Below, in pieces: positions 8,074 through 17,461 of a stretch of 50,126 nt of DNA. This stretch comes from a gamma proteobacterium IMCC1989 (GTDB lineage: Bacteria; Pseudomonadota; Gammaproteobacteria; Pseudomonadales; Cellvibrionaceae). The notes beneath the pieces are model-generated. The model did no database searches. It had not been told where the DNA came from and was given only the letters and a program-made list of their open reading frames with translations. Both the position numbers and the translations under genes were made by a program. Numbering within the stretch: position 1 is the first letter of the stretch; the number at the start of each line of letters is the position of its first letter. The DNA is taken from the NCBI GenBank assembly GCA_000209515.2, contig AEVK01000002.1, positions 1-50,126 of the forward strand. Reading direction: 5' to 3'.

Positions 8074-9294
8074 TTACTGTTGGATGCTAAACATTTCCCA
8101 CATAGGTAAAAATATACCTAATGCCAAGATAACAACAAAACCTGCCATGATAAGGATCAGTATTGGTTCGATTTTGGAGCTTAAACTTTGTAGATCATAA
8201 TCCACTTCTCGCTCATAGGATTCAGCGACTTCCATTAGCAAGGTATCCACTTGGCCACTATTTTCTCCTACCTGAATCATTTGTAATATCAGTGGAGAAA
8301 ACATACCGCTTTTTTTATGTGTACGGTATAGGGTATCACCTCGCTCTACCCCTTCTTTTATTTTTTTTATTTGAAAAGATAGATATTCATTTTCTATAAT
8401 GTCTGCGCATAGGCCAATGGCTTTATTCATTGATAAACCAGAAGATAACATGAGAGAGAATGAACGAATATAACGAGAAATAGCTGCTTTATTAACGAGT
8501 GAACCCACTATAGGAATATGCAATTTGAGGCGATGCCACAAAAACTGACCATCTGGTGTTTTTATCCACGCAACCAACCCCATTATAATAATTGCGAGGA
8601 TAGATATCACTAACCACCAGTAATCCACAAAAAACTGAGAAGTCCCAATGAGTATACGGGTAGGCAATGGTAGTTCGGCATCAAAACGGCTGAACATATC
8701 CGCAAATGCAGGGATCACCATTAAATTAACAACAAATAATGCAACCACCATGGCACTCAATACAAAAGATGGGTAGCGTAGCGCAGATTTAATTGATTTT
8801 TTCGTTTCAATATCACGACTAATATAAACTCCCATTTGAGCAAAGATATTATCTAACTTTCCAGTTTCTTCTCCAATCTTGATCATCCCTAAAAACAAGT
8901 TATTAAATATATGACGGTGATAACCCATTGCGGATGATAAACTCACGCCTGTCTCTAAACGATGGGTAACATCAATTAAACATTCTTGCAGTGGACCAGA
9001 AGAAATACTGACGGACAAACTTTCTAAGCCCTGCATGAGAGGCAGGCCTGCTTTATTAATAGTGTACATTTGCCGACAAAACATAACTAACTCTTCGTCG
9101 GATACTTTTTTTCTTTTAGTATATTGTTGTAATATGTCATTAAAAGAAGCCTGTCTGTGGAAAACATCTATAGCAACAGGGGTGATATTTTTTTTGAGCA
9201 AGAAGTTGGCCACATCATTTTCACTCGCCTTTTCTATAAGGCCAGTAATCATTTTGCCTTTTTCGTCACGTCCGGAATAAGTATACTCTGCCAT
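8074..9294 (-). CDS. mshG: MSHA inner-membrane platform protein MshG (PilC/GspF family)
   Basis: About 406 residues, the typical length of GspF/PilC proteins. Two repeated four-helix cytoplasmic domains (about 65-190 and 265-395) each end in hydrophobic segments: SFVLSAMVVALFVVNLMVIP, WWLVISILAIIIMGLVAW and a C-terminal ILILIMAGFVVILALGIFLPMW. It is the inner-membrane core that couples the MshE ATPase to pilin insertion. Start: the ATG at 9294 (MAEYTYSG) is preferred over the ATG two codons upstream at 9300; neither has a strong ribosome-binding site. It follows mshE after about 24 bases. Confidence 0.9.
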   Translation of the reverse strand: MAEYTYSGRDEKGKMITGLIEKASENDVANFLLKKNITPVAIDVFHRQASFNDILQQYTKRKKVSDEELVMFCRQMYTINKAGLPLMQGLESLSVSISSGPLQECLIDVTHRLETGVSLSSAMGYHRHIFNNLFLGMIKIGEETGKLDNIFAQMGVYISRDIETKKSIKSALRYPSFVLSAMVVALFVVNLMVIPAFADMFSRFDAELPLPTRILIGTSQFFVDYWWLVISILAIIIMGLVAWIKTPDGQFLWHRLKLHIPIVGSLVNKAAISRYIRSFSLMLSSGLSMNKAIGLCADIIENEYLSFQIKKIKEGVERGDTLYRTHKKSGMFSPLILQMIQVGENSGQVDTLLMEVAESYEREVDYDLQSLSSKIEPILILIMAGFVVILALGIFLPMWEMFSIQQ

Positions 9295-9318
9295 AAACAT
9301 TTACTGGGTATTTCAGCT

Positions 9319-11016
9319 CTAGATAGAAATACGCTGCACCTCCTCTAGCGAGGTTTCACCCGACACGGCTAACTGCATAGCATTTTCGGTAAGCGTCACA
9401 AATCCATCTTCACTAGTGGCCATTTCGGTAAATGCTTGAACATCTCCTTTTCGTAATACCGCTGCTAGCTTTTCACTAATCGTTATATGCTCAAAAACAC
9501 CTAAACGCCCTCTATAACCGGTATTTAAACAACGGGTGCAGCCCACTGCTTGATAAAAAGTGACATTACTGTGTGATGGCTTGAGCAAATAATCGTAGGA
9601 TGACGCTGTCAATGCGGTATCCGCGGGTTGTTTACACGATGGACATAAACGACGCACCAATCGTTGCGCAATAATAGCCTTGAGTGACGAAGCAACTAGA
9701 AACGCATCAACGCCCATATCAATGAGTCGCAAAGCAGAACTCACCGCATCGTTAGTGTGGAGGGTCGATAAGACTAAGTGCCCTGTCATTGCAGCTCTTA
9801 ATGCTATTTCCGCTGACTCACTATCTCGGATTTCACCTACTAATAAAACATCTGGGTCTTGGCGTAAACTTGACCGTAATACCTTAGCAAAATCGAGCCC
9901 TATCTTTGTATTCACCTGCACTTGGCTTAAACGAGGCAGACGATATTCTACAGGGTCTTCTACAGTGATTATTTTTTTATCAGGACTATTTAACTCGGAT
10001 AACGCAGCATAGAGAGATGTCGTTTTACCACTACCCGTTGGCCCAGTGACTAATATGAGTCCATGAGGGCTTGCTATTGCTTTCCTGAAGAAACCGACTG
10101 TTTTTTCATCCATGCCGATTTGTTCTAGGTTTTTTACGCCTTCATCCACAATAAGTATCCGTAATACGACAGACTCACCATAATGTATGGGCATCGTAGA
10201 TATTCGTACATCAATATTCTTTTTGCTGACTTTAATATTAAAGCGGCCATCTTGAGGAATACGTTTCTCTGAGATATCTAAGCCAGATAATAGCTTTAAT
10301 TTAACCACCAGTGCTGCAGCTACTCTTTTTTCATTAAGTACTTGTTCTGAAAGCACACCATCAATCCGTTGGCGAATGCGTAATACTTTTTCATCGGGTT
10401 CGATATGTATATCAGATGCATTATATTTAATAGCTTCTTCAAATATTTTTAATAATAGTTTAGCAACAGGTGCTTCATTCTCATCTGAGCCATCAACAAT
10501 ATCATCAATATCGACAGAATCCTCACCTAAATCATCATTAATCTCTTCAACCAATGAAGCAATTCTTTCTGACTCACCATAAGACATATCTAGAACATCT
10601 AACAGTTCTGACTCTCTTACAATAACTGGCTCAATAGGTACATTAAAAAATTTAGCGACTTCATCCAAACAAAAAAGATCGGTAGGGTCTGACATGCCTA
10701 GAATGACTTTTTCTTCAGTCTTCTTTAACACTGATACACGAAAACGTCGAGCAATAGTTTCTTTTAAGGCGCGCACATCGTTACGTTCATAGCTAAATGT
10801 TTTAATATCAACAAATGGGATATCTAGCTGGTTAGATAGGGTGTTAAGCAATACTGATTCATCTACAAAACCGAGTGTAACTAAAGTTTTACCTAATTTA
10901 CTCCCCGATATTTTTTGTTCTTTTAATGCATATTCTAACTGCTCGTTAGTAATAATTTCCTGTTCGACCAGCAAATCGCCAACGCGTATTTTCTTAGGAT
11001 GATTCATTGCCAACAT
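9319..11016 (-). CDS. mshE: MSHA pilus extension ATPase MshE (GspE/PilB family)
   Basis: A 565-residue hexameric secretion ATPase powering pilus extension at the cytoplasmic face. Residues 11-34 and 40-63 fit two 24-residue MshEN motifs (RxGxxL...L...LxxQ), which in Vibrio MshE bind c-di-GMP; here motif 1 has V for L at position 2 and E for G at position 10, and motif 2 starts with Lys in place of Arg. The catalytic domain has Walker A GPTGSGKTTSLY, an Asp box, Walker B (LLVGEIRD), the His box and a four-Cys zinc site (CPSC...CTRC). ATG at 11016 with a GAAGAG ribosome-binding site. The gene follows mshL directly; mshM and mshN, usually between them, are absent. Confidence 0.93.
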   Translation of the reverse strand: MLAMNHPKKIRVGDLLVEQEIITNEQLEYALKEQKISGSKLGKTLVTLGFVDESVLLNTLSNQLDIPFVDIKTFSYERNDVRALKETIARRFRVSVLKKTEEKVILGMSDPTDLFCLDEVAKFFNVPIEPVIVRESELLDVLDMSYGESERIASLVEEINDDLGEDSVDIDDIVDGSDENEAPVAKLLLKIFEEAIKYNASDIHIEPDEKVLRIRQRIDGVLSEQVLNEKRVAAALVVKLKLLSGLDISEKRIPQDGRFNIKVSKKNIDVRISTMPIHYGESVVLRILIVDEGVKNLEQIGMDEKTVGFFRKAIASPHGLILVTGPTGSGKTTSLYAALSELNSPDKKIITVEDPVEYRLPRLSQVQVNTKIGLDFAKVLRSSLRQDPDVLLVGEIRDSESAEIALRAAMTGHLVLSTLHTNDAVSSALRLIDMGVDAFLVASSLKAIIAQRLVRRLCPSCKQPADTALTASSYDYLLKPSHSNVTFYQAVGCTRCLNTGYRGRLGVFEHITISEKLAAVLRKGDVQAFTEMATSEDGFVTLTENAMQLAVSGETSLEEVQRISI

Positions 11017-11067
11017 AGTCGATACTCTTCTTTGTTTATTCTTTACTTTATTCTTCTCTTCTTTACT

Positions 11068-12729
11068 CTACTCTGCTTGAGACGCTGTTAACTTACTGAA
11101 ACGATCTTGAGAAGTATTAAAATCATCTACCCAAGAATCTTGTTCAACTACGGTTGGTTTTAATAAAATAATTAGCTCTGACTTACTGCGTATATCTGTA
11201 TTACTATTAAACAACCCGCCTGCTACGGGGATATCACTCAAGCCCGGACGCTTACCGCCAACGTGATTTATTCGCTCTTGCATGAGTCCGCCCAAAACAA
11301 TTACCTGACCACTTTTCGCTTTAACGATACTGTCTGATTCGCGAATATCTCTCAGTGCAAGTGGTAAAGAAAAAGCTGAATCACCCACAACGATATTTTT
11401 TTGTTCTTCCGTAACAGTACTAATCACAGGATGGATATGTAAAATCACGTCCCCTTCATCCGAAATTTGCGGCGTAACATCTAAAGATATACCGCTAAAA
11501 AAGGAAGACAGCTCGATATCGGGGGATGATGTAGTTGATGATGCATTTGAAATAGTAGAATTAGATATCCCTGTTACAAAAAACTGATCCGTACCAACAC
11601 GTATAACCGCTTTTTGATTATTTACGGTAGATACACGAGGGCTAGAAAGTACTTGCATCTCACCCTGAGTCTCCAATAAAGATAACAATGTACTGGTATC
11701 TGATATGCGTATGAGTGATGAAAACACTTCTCCCACGCCTTCTGATATTTCATTAATTGTTACTCCGGTATCAAAATCACTCGCATTTTTACCTAATAAC
11801 AACTGACCATTAATGGCATTCCAATTAACACCCGTTTGATGATTTTTACTTAACTGCACTTCTAGTATTTTTGCTTCGATAATCACTTGACGCTTAACGC
11901 TTAGGCGAGTATTTTCTAAAAACCGACGGACTGCAGCGAGTTCTTTCGGCATTGCCGTGACGATAGCCACCCCTGTTTGTGGATTTGTAATCACTTTTCT
12001 TTGTATATTGCCACTATTATTCTCATCGCCACTCGGCTTATCATTAGTATTTGATTGAATAAGTTCTGAAAGAGCTTCGTTCAGCGAGCGCCAAAAATCG
12101 GTTTCACTTCTTGTTTGAATTCTAGATCCGGGATTAATACTGCTGCTCTCACCCGATAAACTACCTGCTTGACCACTGCTTTGACCACCTGATTGAGCCG
12201 TAGACTCCACGTTGCCTGTCAACACACTGGTATCTGAAACACCTATGCGTTTAACATTGATGTAATTGATAGGGAAAATTTCTGTTCTGACAGAATTTGG
12301 ATATACCGTGTAGATTGCATTTTTTACTTTATAGTCATATCCATAAACCTCTCTCACCACATTCAGTACTTCTGGTAATGAAACCTGTGATAATTTAAGC
12401 GTGATTTCTCCTTTTACGTCAGGATGCACAACAATGTTTTTATCGGTTCCTGCCATTAGATTCATAAAGAATAATTTTGCGTCTAGCGAGTCAGTATTAA
12501 TATCGAAACGCGCCTCATCTTTTAGCGTATTTTTCTTACTGTTTGCATGACGGATTTCTTGTATTTTTTTCTCTATCCTTTCCTTTTTATCCGCTTGCTG
12601 TTGATATGCATCAATTTCTTTCTTCAGCCTATCGACTTCATCAACCACTACGGGCTTCACTTTTTCTGAAGCGCATGCCGACAACACTGCTATCGCAAAA
12701 GAAATCGCTAATATTTTTCTATTCTTCAC
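11068..12729 (-). CDS. mshL: MSHA secretin MshL
   Basis: An outer-membrane secretin of about 553 residues through which the pilus exits. The N-terminus is a lipoprotein signal (ILAISFAIAVLSAC), so it is probably its own lipidated pilotin. Then come a charged coiled-coil linker, STN/N0 and N1-type domains (about 75-165), a Ser/Gly/Gln-rich linker (about 180-250) and the secretin domain (about 265-530, VIVLGGLMQ and GLSDIPVAGGLFNS signature). The GTG at 12729 has an AGGTG box at ideal spacing; an in-frame GTG at 12738 is possible. The start overlaps the mshK stop region, showing translational coupling. Confidence 0.9.
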   Translation of the reverse strand: MKNRKILAISFAIAVLSACASEKVKPVVVDEVDRLKKEIDAYQQQADKKERIEKKIQEIRHANSKKNTLKDEARFDINTDSLDAKLFFMNLMAGTDKNIVVHPDVKGEITLKLSQVSLPEVLNVVREVYGYDYKVKNAIYTVYPNSVRTEIFPINYINVKRIGVSDTSVLTGNVESTAQSGGQSSGQAGSLSGESSSINPGSRIQTRSETDFWRSLNEALSELIQSNTNDKPSGDENNSGNIQRKVITNPQTGVAIVTAMPKELAAVRRFLENTRLSVKRQVIIEAKILEVQLSKNHQTGVNWNAINGQLLLGKNASDFDTGVTINEISEGVGEVFSSLIRISDTSTLLSLLETQGEMQVLSSPRVSTVNNQKAVIRVGTDQFFVTGISNSTISNASSTTSSPDIELSSFFSGISLDVTPQISDEGDVILHIHPVISTVTEEQKNIVVGDSAFSLPLALRDIRESDSIVKAKSGQVIVLGGLMQERINHVGGKRPGLSDIPVAGGLFNSNTDIRSKSELIILLKPTVVEQDSWVDDFNTSQDRFSKLTASQAE

Positions 12730-13090
12730 TGATTTCACCTGTTGCTTTATCGATGTATATTTTTTTAGAAATGTATAACTTAATGGTTTTTTTCTTATAT
12801 TCGAGTATCACATGACGTTGCTGAATCTTTTTCAGTAACAGGTCATCTGCACTCTCGCCTTCTTTAACTATTTTTCCATTAATAACGGCTGTTTTATTTT
12901 TTACACCATAGAAAATTGACTGTAGCAAAGCGACTTTGGTCTCTTTTATTACCGGAGCAGTGATTACGCGTTCACTAGAGGTTTCGCTAAAAATGGGCTT
13001 AGTTGGATCATTAATGCTAGAAAATACGGCAGAAGGCATACCTATCAACAAAAAGCATACTATTGTAACCAGCCTATTAATGAGCAGCAT
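12719..13090 (-). CDS. mshK: MSHA biogenesis protein MshK
   Basis: A 123-residue protein with an N-terminal signal or anchor (INRLVTIVCFLLIGMPSAVFS) and the short motif NDPTKP followed by a small beta domain (AVINGKIVKEGES), the pattern of PilP/GspC-like proteins that link the inner-membrane complex to the secretin. An ATG with a GAGGGCG box; it overlaps mshJ by 14 bases and mshL by about 11. Position between mshJ and mshL gives the name. Confidence 0.82.
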   Translation of the reverse strand: MLLINRLVTIVCFLLIGMPSAVFSSINDPTKPIFSETSSERVITAPVIKETKVALLQSIFYGVKNKTAVINGKIVKEGESADDLLLKKIQQRHVILEYKKKTIKLYISKKIYIDKATGEISEE

Positions 13091-13742
13091 AATAATCGCC
13101 CTCTATAATAGATAAGGTATATAACTGAATGGTCACCTTTGCGACAGGATACTGGTCAACAGAATATTCTACGTCTTCCCAAAAGACGCTCCATTCTAAA
13201 GCCTCTATTTTTTTCAAATAGTCAAAAATACTCGAATAAGTGCCTTTTAGAGTGAGCGATATCATGCTTTTTTCGAAAGCATCTTCGAACTCTTCATTAT
13301 TATTTGATTTTTCTTTAATTAATTCTGAAGGATAGACCTTTAATGATTCCAAACTTAGCTGGTTATTGGCTGTTAGCAAGTCACGTAATAAGAGAACAAC
13401 CTCACCAATCGGAATGGTTTTCTCATTAAACTGCGTTATTTCATCATCAATTAATGTTAGCTTTGATCTAACAGAAGACATTCGCTTATCAATAATAACT
13501 TTATTACGCTCGGCTGCTTGCTGCTCTTCTGAAAAATCGTATTTAGATACAATGGACTCTGACAGAGTGAGTAATTTCTCTCTTTTTTTATTGGCCACAT
13601 CAATATTGTTAGATGACGGATAACCCCAAAAAAGATACCAAATAAAAAATACAATGCAGCAAGATAATAGCAACAACAACACCCTCTCTCTAAAGGCAAG
13701 CGCATTGTATTTAGCATTCATATTGGTCGCTACACTCATCAT
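13077..13742 (-). CDS. mshJ: MSHA biogenesis protein MshJ (PilO-like)
   Basis: A 221-residue bitopic protein: short cytoplasmic tail, one membrane helix (VLLLLLSCCIVFFIWYLFWG, about 20-40), a coiled coil (about 50-105) and a ferredoxin-like periplasmic domain. This is the PilO/GspM-type layout; it should pair with the PilN-like protein encoded just upstream. Two consecutive ATG codons open the frame, two to three bases after the preceding stop codon. Confidence 0.82.
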   Translation of the reverse strand: MMSVATNMNAKYNALAFRERVLLLLLSCCIVFFIWYLFWGYPSSNNIDVANKKREKLLTLSESIVSKYDFSEEQQAAERNKVIIDKRMSSVRSKLTLIDDEITQFNEKTIPIGEVVLLLRDLLTANNQLSLESLKVYPSELIKEKSNNNEEFEDAFEKSMISLTLKGTYSSIFDYLKKIEALEWSVFWEDVEYSVDQYPVAKVTIQLYTLSIIEGDYYAAH

Positions 13743-13744
13743 TG

Positions 13745-14422
13745 TTAATTTACCCCTTGTAACGACTGACCATTCAAATCAACAAGAGACATTTTCATAA
13801 TTTCGGAAATATCAATTTCTTTATTTTTTTCGTTTTTTTCTACTTTATCTTTTTCTGATTTACGCTCTAAAGAGAAACGTAATATCTCATGATTTTTTAT
13901 TTTCTCTATGGATAAATCGCCAAAGGTGACGGACTTTAACTCTTCTTGGGACTTCAAATTATTAATAAAAATAGGGATATACTCTGCTTTTGTCGAGTAT
14001 CCTTTTAATGCTAATGATGCACCTCTGTCATAAACGTTAATTTCATAAAGAGACATATTCGTATCCGCTAATGTCGCGATATGGTAAAAATATTGAGAAA
14101 ACCCTTCTTTTCCTGAATTGGTTATATTTTTATAATTTGCCCATAGCTGATACTTACTTAACAACTGTTTTTCTAAACCTGTCAATTGACTTTGGAACTT
14201 ATTAATATCCTCCACATTAATGGTGTTTTTTTGCAAAAAAATGTTGTTTTTTTCTATGACGGCAATATCTTTATTAATTCTAACCAGCTCTTTAGCTTGA
14301 TAAGAACTAAAGAAATACAGTGTGATCATACAGCTAATAGCACAAGCTAATAGCACATACAAAGACACTACCGGTGGTTTTACTATAGGCTCAAGGTTAA
14401 GCAGGTTAATTTCTTGTCTCAT
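13745..14422 (-). CDS. mshI2: PilN-like MSHA assembly protein MshI2
   Basis: A 225-residue bitopic protein. The N-terminus RQEINLLNLEP is the PilN signature that docks on PilM-type proteins (INLLP motif in PilN); here it should bind MshI. One membrane helix follows (about 20-40, VSLYVLLACAISCMITLYFF), then a coiled coil and a small periplasmic domain. The C-terminal tail (about 185-225) is rich in Lys and Glu, unusual for a PilN domain. Its ATG overlaps the mshI stop codon (ATGA). Confidence 0.82.
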   Translation of the reverse strand: MRQEINLLNLEPIVKPPVVSLYVLLACAISCMITLYFFSSYQAKELVRINKDIAVIEKNNIFLQKNTINVEDINKFQSQLTGLEKQLLSKYQLWANYKNITNSGKEGFSQYFYHIATLADTNMSLYEINVYDRGASLALKGYSTKAEYIPIFINNLKSQEELKSVTFGDLSIEKIKNHEILRFSLERKSEKDKVEKNEKNKEIDISEIMKMSLVDLNGQSLQGVN

Positions 14423-15351
14423 CTAGCGCCTCCTAAAGCAAGACCTTGTCGTAAGGCTGCACCATAAGAAGCGATGACATTTGAAGTAGACATACTATCC
14501 TCATCAGAGAATTCATAACCTGAAATACTCTCTACGAGGATATGTTGATTGAGGCTATCTTTCGTAATCGATGTTATTTTGTCCTCTATAATATTTTCTC
14601 CAACAAATATGATATCTGTGGGGATGGCATGCTTTAATTGACGTTCGTAATAGTCTAAAGAACGCTGTAGTTCAAGGACAATCTCATTTTCAGGAAGATC
14701 ATCAAACAACCCCCCTTTGTAATGAACGGAAAAATTACGCGAAAAGTAAACAGTACTATCATTCACGACGATAAGTTTCCCACTGTCTTTTTTGATCAGT
14801 ACCAAAGCAATATTTTTTTCGTTATGGCTACTAGATTCTATATAGTTTCTATAAGCCAGCTCAGGAATATCTATCGCACCAAGCTGTAAACCTATGGATT
14901 CAACATATTGCCTTTTTTTATCAATAAGCGCTTTGTGAGCAACTACAACATTAGCCATAAATTTCCCTTCAATATGGCTATCGGGTTGAAGAAAAACGTC
15001 AACAATTGCTTCGTTTACTGGAAACTGTAACAGATCTTTAATTTTCCATTTAACCGCTTCTGCCATTTCCTCTTCGGGCACTGGCGGGGCTTCGATGGTT
15101 AATAATTGATAATCGCTGTCGTTTAATACTAAGCAACAGCTTGCTTCAGTGAGGTTATTTTGATCTATATATTCACTAACTACTTGCGTTATCTTGTCTA
15201 TCGGGTGAGAGGTGTTAACAGTGTGGCTTATATAATCTTTAATTACTGGTTTTGCCGCGCTATTATCCAACACTAAGAGCGATAGGTTATCCTCTGATAC
15301 CTGAAGGCCTATTGTGGTTAAGCACTTTTTTTTCTTAAAGAGAGTCAGCAT
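14419..15351 (-). CDS. mshI: PilM-like MSHA assembly protein MshI
   Basis: A 310-residue soluble actin-fold protein of the PilM/MshI type: cytoplasmic partner of the PilN-like MshI2. Visible features: N-terminal basic KKKK then a TTIGLQVSEDNLSLLVL strand pair, a central PVNEAIVDVF segment typical of PilM, and a C-terminal ASYGAALRQGL motif. First gene of the msh operon; ATG with an AGGA box. It is divergent from moaA, and the 325-base gap between them must hold the msh promoter. Confidence 0.85.
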   Translation of the reverse strand: MLTLFKKKKCLTTIGLQVSEDNLSLLVLDNSAAKPVIKDYISHTVNTSHPIDKITQVVSEYIDQNNLTEASCCLVLNDSDYQLLTIEAPPVPEEEMAEAVKWKIKDLLQFPVNEAIVDVFLQPDSHIEGKFMANVVVAHKALIDKKRQYVESIGLQLGAIDIPELAYRNYIESSSHNEKNIALVLIKKDSGKLIVVNDSTVYFSRNFSVHYKGGLFDDLPENEIVLELQRSLDYYERQLKHAIPTDIIFVGENIIEDKITSITKDSLNQHILVESISGYEFSDEDSMSTSNVIASYGAALRQGLALGGAR

Positions 15352-15676
15352 AGTCCTAAGTAATCGTTGTTTAGCTTACTTTAAGCTTAGACCGAATGTG
15401 GGTTAATGCTAGCGGTTACTAGTCTATTAATGTCTATAGAGCTTATAGCAAAGGTTGTTTTACCATAAATGACTGCCAAAAAAATGATACTCAGCCTCAT
15501 AACAATCATATGTAAAATGAATCGTCATATTTTTGAACGTTAAAATTTAGCGCCTCTATTCTTTTTCTACCTCCTCTATACCCCTTCTCCTGAAAATATT
15601 GAAACACTTCACTTCAATCACCATGAAACAAACTGTAGGCCTTGTGGTTCATTTCATAACTAGCCACAATAGGCTT
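15352..15676. other. 325-bp divergent mshI/moaA spacer
   Basis: No supported ORF. It must carry the promoters for the msh operon (minus) and moaA (plus). The moaA frame stays open upstream to a TTG at 15599, but conservation of MoaA begins at 15677. No operator palindrome stood out. Confidence 0.5.
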
Positions 15677-16660
15677 ATGGCATTAATAGATGGCTTTGGC
15701 CGCCCCATTACTTATTTACGTTTATCGGTAACCGACCGTTGTGATTTTCGCTGTGTGTACTGTATGGCTGAAGATATGCAATTTTTACCGCGCAAGGATA
15801 TTTTAAGCCTTGAAGAACTCGCCATTATCGCGCAACAGTTTGTTGAGCTGGGGATTACTGCTATTCGCATTACCGGTGGAGAACCTCTTATTAGGCGGGG
15901 TATTGATCAGCTATTTTCCACATTAGGTCAATTGCCTGAGCTAGAAGAACTCACGCTCACGACGAACGGCTCGCAGCTACACCATCATATTAATCATTTA
16001 GTGGCGGCGAATATTAAACGTATCAATCTTAGTATTGATAGTTTACAAGCCGAACGATTTAGCGCACTAACACGTACGGGGAATTTATCTCGTGTGATAC
16101 GCAATATAGACCTTGCCTTAGATGCAGGGTTACGCATAAAACTCAACAGTGTCATTTTAAAAGGGCGCAACAGTGATGAAGTGCTTAATTTAGTCGACTT
16201 TGCTTTGCACAGAGGTATGGATATTTCTTTTATCGAAGAAATGCCTTTGGGCCTTATTACTCATCATCAGCGAGCAGACGTATTTATTAGTAGTGAAACG
16301 TTAAGACAGCGCATCCAACAGGAATACTCATTAACACCTAGCAAACAGACCACTAATGGCCCTTCACGATATTGGCAGGCATCTGGTTATTCCTCTCTCA
16401 TTGGGTTCATTTCCCCTCATAGCCAGAACTTTTGTGGCGATTGTAATCGAATCCGTGTGACCGCCGAAGGTAAGCTATTATTGTGTTTGGGCAATGAAGA
16501 TAGTGTGGATTTAAAACAGATTATTCGCCAATATCCAAATGAGAATGAAAGGGTCAAAGAAGCCATTATTGATGGGCTGGTAAAAAAACCTGAGAAACAC
16601 CATTTTACCACTAACGGGGAAACTGACATTGTTAGATTTATGAATGCAACAGGGGGTTAA
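15677..16660 (+). CDS. moaA: GTP 3',8-cyclase MoaA (molybdenum cofactor biosynthesis)
   Basis: A radical SAM enzyme of about 327 residues that, with MoaC, converts GTP to cyclic pyranopterin monophosphate. It shows the N-terminal CxxxCxxC cluster site (CDFRCVYC), the GGEP motif, the C-terminal second [4Fe-4S] site (FCGDCNRIR...LLLC) and the essential C-terminal Gly-Gly. Start chosen at the ATG 15677 (MALIDGFGRPITYLRLSVTD) because homologues begin there; upstream in-frame codons look non-conserved. No other moa gene is in the window. Confidence 0.93.
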   Translation: MALIDGFGRPITYLRLSVTDRCDFRCVYCMAEDMQFLPRKDILSLEELAIIAQQFVELGITAIRITGGEPLIRRGIDQLFSTLGQLPELEELTLTTNGSQLHHHINHLVAANIKRINLSIDSLQAERFSALTRTGNLSRVIRNIDLALDAGLRIKLNSVILKGRNSDEVLNLVDFALHRGMDISFIEEMPLGLITHHQRADVFISSETLRQRIQQEYSLTPSKQTTNGPSRYWQASGYSSLIGFISPHSQNFCGDCNRIRVTAEGKLLLCLGNEDSVDLKQIIRQYPNENERVKEAIIDGLVKKPEKHHFTTNGETDIVRFMNATGG

Positions 16661-16807
16661 CCGCCCGCCTTATTACTTGAATAAGGCATCATATATCTAG
16701 GTAGTATATCTAGGTAGTATTACTAAGTAGCCTTTCCTAGCAAGTATCGTTAGATATTCTCATTAAGCGGTCTCGCTAGATAGCATCGTTAGAAAAAACT
16801 TGGGAGA
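16661..16807. repeat. Short tandem repeats between moaA and lrp
   Basis: The convergent gap contains two exact 13-bp copies of ATCTAGGTAGTAT (16695-16720), followed by degenerate TACTAAGTAGC, CTAGCAAGTATCGTTAG and CTAGATAGCATCGTTAG units. No clear T-tailed terminator. Origin unknown. Confidence 0.55.
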
Positions 16808-17278
16808 TCATGGGATAGGAATAGTATCGGTGTCTTTAACCTCTTCCATTACTATATAAGTACGTGTGGAATTAACATGAGGTAAAGACAATAACGTTTC
16901 GCCCAGCAGAGTTCTATAGGCGGCCATATCTGGCACTCGCGCTTTTAGTAGATAATCAAAATCACCTGATACTAAGTGACACTCCATAATCTCTGGCAAC
17001 TTAAGTACCGAACGACGAAAGTTATTAAAAGCATCTCTTGATGTACGATCTAAGCGGAGTTCAACAAATACCAACATAGCCGCATCTATAAACTCAGGAT
17101 TCACTCTTACCGTATATTGTTGAATACAATTGATAGACTCCAGTCGTTTCACTCTGTTTAAGCAAGGCGTGGCACTTAACCCTACACGCTTCGCCAGCTC
17201 TACATTAGATATACGCCCGTTCACTTGTAACTGCCGTAAGATACTTTTATCCAGTCGATCTAGTTCGTAATTTGACAT
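16808..17278 (-). CDS. lrp: Leucine-responsive regulatory protein Lrp
   Basis: A 156-residue Lrp/AsnC regulator. The N-terminal helix-turn-helix (about 8-60; NGRISNVELAKRVGLSATPC) is followed by the RAM domain (about 70-150; ECHLVSGDFDYLLKARVPDM), both very close to E. coli Lrp. It faces ald across a 183-base spacer and probably controls it and itself in response to amino acids, as Lrp/AldR-type regulators do for alanine dehydrogenase. The ATG at 17278 is preferred over a GTG one codon upstream. Confidence 0.92.
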   Translation of the reverse strand: MSNYELDRLDKSILRQLQVNGRISNVELAKRVGLSATPCLNRVKRLESINCIQQYTVRVNPEFIDAAMLVFVELRLDRTSRDAFNNFRRSVLKLPEIMECHLVSGDFDYLLKARVPDMAAYRTLLGETLLSLPHVNSTRTYIVMEEVKDTDTIPIP

Positions 17279-17461
17279 CACATATAACCCTTATTTAAGC
17301 AACTGCTAATATATATCAATATGCACCTTAAGTTAAAAGCATTTAACACCATATAACACCCCAAAAAAAGTTTATTAGACTAAAATTAACTAAATATAGA
17401 AAACATTGACCTTTAATTGAGGAATACAATAGTCGCATAACTTAACTGAGGAGTTTGGACA

